Made by a program: the position numbers and the translations under genes. This document shows, one piece after another, positions 59,339 through 64,000 of a stretch of 64,000 bases of DNA. The notes under the pieces are model-generated. The model did no database searches. It had not been told where the DNA came from and saw only the letters and a program-made list of their open reading frames with translations. Each line of letters starts with the position of its first letter. Position 1 is the stretch's first letter. The DNA is from Ulota crispa (taxonomy: Eukaryota; Streptophyta; Bryopsida; Orthotrichales; Orthotrichaceae): contig OY987246.1 of the NCBI GenBank assembly GCA_963920765.1, positions 22,949,167 to 23,013,166 of the forward strand. Reading direction: 5' to 3'.

Positions 59339-60400
59339 TTAACCCATAAAGGCCCAAGCCCTTTTTTCCAGTGGAAGCTGCCACTTTGGGGGAATGACTA
59401 CAAAAGTAGGAAATAAAGTTTGTTTTGCAAATCCAACCGTAGGATCTCTACTTACACTAGAAAAGGTATTTGTGGGAAAAAATCAGGTCATTGTAGATGG
59501 AAAGGATGGAAAGGAGGGAGATATTTACATCTAAATGGAGAAAAAAAGGTTTTTTTTGTGGTGTCCAAAAAATTCAAAAGCCTTTGACCTGAAAAAAATT
59601 ACTCTACACAAATTTGAGCACTACAAGGAAACCATGGTCAAATCTACAAAAAGTTGACAAAGATTGTGACTTAATCTACAATATACTATAGACTAGGTCA
59701 CAATCTTTGTCAACTTTTTATAGATTTGGCCATGATTTTCTTGTAGTGGAGGTTTATTTTTCCCATGTAGAAGACCAAGTTAGGTATGTGTGGGAGAATT
59801 TTCAAATCAACTAGAACTATACAACACATACAAAAAAAATAGTAAGTAAAATGAAGTAGAGAATGAATCAAATCACTAAATTGTTAAGAATTTAATTATT
59901 AAAATGAAAAATGTAAATCTCAACGGTCATAATGTTGGGATAAACAATCTACATCCTTTGGTTTTGTTTTGTTTTCCAAAATAATAAAAATTGAGTAAAA
60001 TAAAGGACTTCAAAGTTTATTTTAGAGTATAGATTCCATAACTACCCGCAAACAAAAACTCCTCATAACTTTCATGTCATTGATTGAAATTGAATGATTA
60101 AAAGCTTCTCACCTATTAAAAAACCTAAAGAACCAATTTCAAAATTTAATTTTAAAAAAATTTAATTTTTAAAGAAGTTTTTGGGCTGCCCAGGCGGATA
60201 GTCCTCCCTTGCTTTTCAAATTTTCATGCATAACTTCTTCAATAATTGTTGGAATGAGGAAAAAATTAGATGCCGCATAGATCTTTGAATTCTCCACCTT
60301 CAATAAAAGTTTCAGAAAATTACACAAAGTAGCTTATCCAAAGGTACATGCCCAAACTCCCACCTGTCCCCCAAAGGGACAACAGTCCTTTAGGGATTAA
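59339..60400. mobile_element. TTAA-family element with a nested CACTA miniature
   Basis: Bounded by TTAA on both sides, with ends CCCATAAAGGCCC and GTCCTTTAGGGA. The left half is the inverse of the right half of 20210-21148, and the right half matches the palindromic arms at 7820-8546. It is thus a mixture of the two forms. Interrupted at 59619-59748. Confidence 0.8.
59619..59748. mobile_element. CACTA miniature (MITE), 130 bp, nested
   Basis: The same length and structure as 31282-31411, beginning CACTACAAGGAAACCATGG and ending TTTTCTTGTAGTG. GAG lies on both sides (59616-59618 and 59749-59751). The paralogous element at 20210-21148 has a single GAG at this point (minus strand GCAAAGTTGAGGTTTATT), which demonstrates the duplication. 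Confidence 0.92.
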
Positions 60401-60750
60401 AAGTGTCTCATGTTATGATGATGTGCTATGCCATAAATTCCCTGTTAACACCACAAGTTCTAATAGAAAGGAGAAAAAGGAGAGGAAAGGGCAATGAAAG
60501 GGTGCAATATCATAGAAGAAGAAAGGGCACCCAAAGTGAGGGTGAAAAGTCATTTGGAAATGTGAATAGTCATTGGAATTTTGGTAAAAAGTCATTTAGA
60601 AGTCATTAAAGGGTGTCTCTACTTTACTCAAAATTTGAAATTCAAGGAAAAGAAAGGGAGAGGAAGAGGTAGTAAAAAGGTGGGTAAAAAGTCCCACAAA
60701 AAAGTTACATGCAATGAAGTGCGTGGTGCATACTAGTATATATAGAGAGG

Positions 60751-61095
60751 GGATTGCTAAAGCCACACCCAAAACTGTGAGAATCTAATGTTGGATTTTT
60801 TTGATTTGGATCAAAAAACATGTTTTGTCTCTATCATTCTAAGGCTATATTCAAAAAATGTGGAGGTGTTTGAATTTGAATCTAAAAATATAGGACCTCT
60901 GAATTACTTAAAGCAAAAACACATAAAAAAACTAATAATGTTACAATAAAAGTTCAACAAAAATTTGTGTTTGTTCTTCTTTCTTTCAAAAAAGTGGTAA
61001 AGCCATGATTGAATGAATGATGAACCACTTGAATAAAAAAGAATAGCAATAATTCTCAAATTACTTGCTCACAAGGGGTGTGGTGTTAGCAATTC
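60751..61095. mobile_element. Mutator-like MITE, GGAATTGCTAA family
   Basis: 345 bp; ends GGATTGCTAAAGCCACACCC on the left and GAATTGCTAACACCACACCC reversed on the right. Interior shared with 57381-57768 (AAGGCTATATTCAAAAAA, ATATAGGACCT). No target duplication recognised. Confidence 0.7.
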
Positions 61096-61114
61096 TTGTT
61101 ACAAATTTTAACAA

Positions 61115-61300
61115 CAGTCATTGTTTGGTAACCACAACAACACTGCAAAAAAATCAAATTAACTTTGTGTAAGCCATAAATCATGTGAGAATCCGGTATT
61201 TAGAAAAATTTGTGTCCCTCCAAGTGGCCAAACAATGAGTCATGAGGTAACTTTCTAAGTAAGACAACCTAAATGCAATATCTAGTGTAGTGCTTGCTTT
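61115..61300. repeat. Dispersed repeat shared with the germin-like intron
   Basis: Partner of 2541-2760 in the same orientation. Ends unknown. Confidence 0.5.
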
Positions 61301-61486
61301 GCATTATACAAGAATAAAATGAAGTAGAATTTTATTGATTGGTCAGCATGTCCATGATGACCCAAAATATACTTAATACTTGTGGATCAGTTTGTCTGTA
61401 CTAATTGAAAATATTGTCATAATTTGTTTATGACCAAATTTCAAGAGACTTGCACTTTTTTCATGCGGCCATATGCACTAAGCTTA

Positions 61487-61800
61487 AGGTAGGAGCACCC
61501 ATCCTTGTGAGTGTCTCCATAAGTGTGACCTCTGTAATCTTAGAAAATCTATGGAAATAAATAGATATAATGACAAGGATGTACACCATGTGAACATGAA
61601 ATCTTAATAGTGGTTATGGGTACAATGGCAGTTTGCTCTTTGAAATCTCACTACTAATTCTCACCATATCCAAATAATAAATTTGTAAGTGCAAACTCAT
61701 TATTTTTCTGTTGCTAATAGGATCCTTTAATTTGCTAGACGGTTACTAATAGTCATCATGTTCAAAACCCTTAAACTCGCGCTTATGGGTGCTCCTACCT
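61487..61800. mobile_element. AGGTAG-family element, intact
   Basis: 314 bp with termini AGGTAGGAGCACCCAT at both ends and TA on both flanks. The interior matches 11030-11330 and 48279-48523. It contains the uninterrupted TTAA site (minus strand GAGTTTAAGGGTTTTGAA). Confidence 0.85.
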
Positions 61801-64000
61801 TAGTTCTAGTTTCTCAAAGATTTGTGCACTTCCATTAAATGCCATAATTTGGACAATCTCAAACATGCAAACTAACCTAAAAAACACAAAATTTCAATTT
61901 GTGAGTGATTTTTACTTTTAGGCAAGCCCTAGCAGATGCACTATTTATTGGACTCTTTTTAATATGAAACTATATTTTATTTCACTATTGAATTTGTATA
62001 CAAGAAATTTTATAGCAACCCAAATTGTGATTTAAAGTTCTAACTTCCCTAATAAGACCATTCTTTGAATTTTGGGGCAGGAATAGTATTAAGGTAACAT
62101 TGCTGCTCATTTTTGAAATAGTTGCTTCCATTGAGCAAGCTATAGAGAAGGTCAAAGAAGATAAAATTCCTCTCAAATGAGCAAGGAGTGAGCACCCTTC
62201 AAAATACCCTTTCAATGATGAAATTTCTGGACCAACTTGAATAAATAATTTTTCTTGTGTATTAATAGATGTGTTGCATCGGTCTAAAATCTTTCACACA
62301 TACTCAAACCAAACTTTTGCAACATAGTTCCAAGCAATACAAGTAAAAAAACACAATTTTGACTTTCAAGTCCTCAAAATTTAAAAATCTAAGTTTTATT
62401 CTTATTGCAACAATGTAGTCAATAGTTAGTGCACCAAACTTGTGACAAGTTAGTGTTGAAATCATGTTGTCAAACTTACATCTAATCTTTTAAAAGTTTC
62501 ATTACAAGGGTGTTTTTCAAAAGGCCATTTTTTTTTGATAGATTTGGACACTAGATTGACTAGGGTTCTAAGATTGAGTAGGGTTTTTGGAGAAACTTGA
62601 CCATAATGACAAGTCAAATGTTCTAAGAACCCATCTCATCATTTTGGTGATTAGTTAGGAATGAGCTAAAATACTTAGTCCTTCTCATTCTAAACCTTTT
62701 GGTCAATCAAGAAATCTAAAAGCTATGTCCAAAAATGCTCAAGAGGATCTCATTTGAAAACATTATCCTAGTATTTATATATTTTTATAGATTGTTAAAA
62801 GTTGGTATATTTAATGTGAATATACTAAAAAATATAAGTGGTGCAATTGTGGCACATTGGTGTGTCCTTTTTAGGATTAAGAATGCCTCTACCAATTTAA
62901 TGTGGAAGACCATTTCACTTATTTATCACTTTGAAATTGCTAATGTTTATAGAAAAAGAAACATGGAATTAAAATGTTGTTTTAAGTTAATGATATCTTG
63001 GATGGCATCATCAATTGACTTCAAAGTTACCAAAAATAGAAGAAGAAAAAGATCACTCCAAGCTAAAGTAATGTACAAAGCTTCCTTGAAATTTGCCATT
63101 TTTGCTGCAAGAAAAAAATGGAACTTAGAACCAACTGCTAATTTTTTGTACAATTGAAACGTTTGGTCACCATAACATTATTCACCAACTCTTGAGTTGA
63201 AATAACATTTGTCCACTTTTCTCTAGTAGGGAAGTTTTCTATGTTCATTTTTAGGCCTATAAACATGTTTACCTTGTTATATAATGTTGTGGATTTCTTT
63301 GCATTTATAATTGAATTAACTTTATTGAGCATGTTTTTCACAACAATGATTGATAACCTAATCTCAACATCTTTGCCTAGAACATTTTTCTATTTTTAGG
63401 TAATTAGGCATGCTTTTAGAAACACGCTCAACAATGAGTGATCCTATACAATCTTCCCACCTTGCTACTATGGTGTGTAAGAAGGCACATTCAAAACATG
63501 ACAACTCTATAGTTGTTTGTTTACAAGCTCAAAACATCAATTTACATATAGTAGCACAATTCATACACAAAAAGTGTCATAATAACATGCACATAAAATT
63601 AAAAGCTTATAATTAAAATCAAGATTTGTAAAGATCTAGGTTTTCAAACAAAACTTGGAAAATGCAGATGGCACAAATTCATATCAATACAATGAAACTA
63701 ACGTTGCTTTTTGAAAGCAGCAACAACAATCATTGAAGAAATACTGAAGTTCCCAAAGCATTATTCTAGTGATCAAGCATCTTGTGGCATTACTTCATTC
63801 CTAAGCATACATTGAAGCTCACCAAATCCAATCTTCTATAGGAGTGATTTTTATGCAAAACCAACAATGTTTGAAGAACTTACTACACATGATTTAGAAA
63901 CAAGTTTTTTGGCAACCTTTGAATAGCCAAAAGACACAATTTAAAGAAACAATGTGCACCTCTTCATAGAAACTTCACTTTCCAACTAAAAACATTCTCA
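61801..64000. other. Spacer without recognisable gene
   Basis: AT-rich DNA with a 140-codon ORF at 62735-63157 of lysine- and isoleucine-rich composition and no motif I know. It could be a decayed transposon; no terminal repeats were found before the window ends. Confidence 0.4.

Noticed and set aside
62735..63157. 140-codon plus-strand ORF near the right edge
   Set aside because: Composition is what AT-rich DNA gives by chance, no motif is recognisable, and the overlapping opposite strand is open too.

Overview
This window reads as nuclear DNA of a land plant. It is AT-rich, its genes are split by GT-AG introns, and the three genes that can be read are plant families: a germin-like protein, an ABCB transporter of the Arabidopsis ABCB6/ABCB20 clade, and an F-box/kelch protein. 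I cannot name the species. Compact introns, long transposon-filled spacers and unfamiliar repeat families would suit a bryophyte, lycophyte or fern, but that is inference.

Layout. From 1 to 4,600 are short terminal-inverted-repeat (TIR) elements and the germin-like gene (minus strand, 4028 to 2020, one 1.29 kb intron). From 4,600 to 32,800 I see no gene, only non-autonomous DNA transposons, tandem arrays and featureless AT-rich spacer; the largest element is a 4.6 kb CACTA-type transposon at 24629-29212. From 32,880 to 43,500 a GC-richer island leads into the 13-exon ABCB gene (plus strand, 35458-43496, 1415 residues predicted). From 43,500 to 53,450 is nested transposon sequence again. From 53,450 to 58,900 a second GC-richer island leads into the F-box/kelch gene (plus strand, 55846-58316, four exons). 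The rest is transposons and spacer. No ORF encodes a recognisable transposase or reverse transcriptase.

The transposons fall into families that can be cross-checked inside the window. One has TTAA at its ends and termini like CCCCTAAAGG. One begins AGGTAG beside a TA dinucleotide. Mutator-like foldback elements have 9-10 bp target duplications. There are CACTA elements with 3 bp duplications, one Emigrant-like and one Tourist-like MITE. In two places a paralogous copy supplies the empty site of a nested insertion, which fixes the target duplication as TTAA for the first family and as 3 bp for a 130 bp CACTA miniature.

The genes do not form a pathway: an apoplastic cupin, a plasma-membrane-type transporter and a probable SCF substrate adaptor. 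What they share is local tandem duplication of non-coding DNA: about 195 bp in the germin-like intron, about 320 bp three times upstream of ABCB, about 151 bp twice upstream of the F-box gene, and 189 bp twice downstream of it. The two upstream sets repeat a TATA-like motif in every copy.
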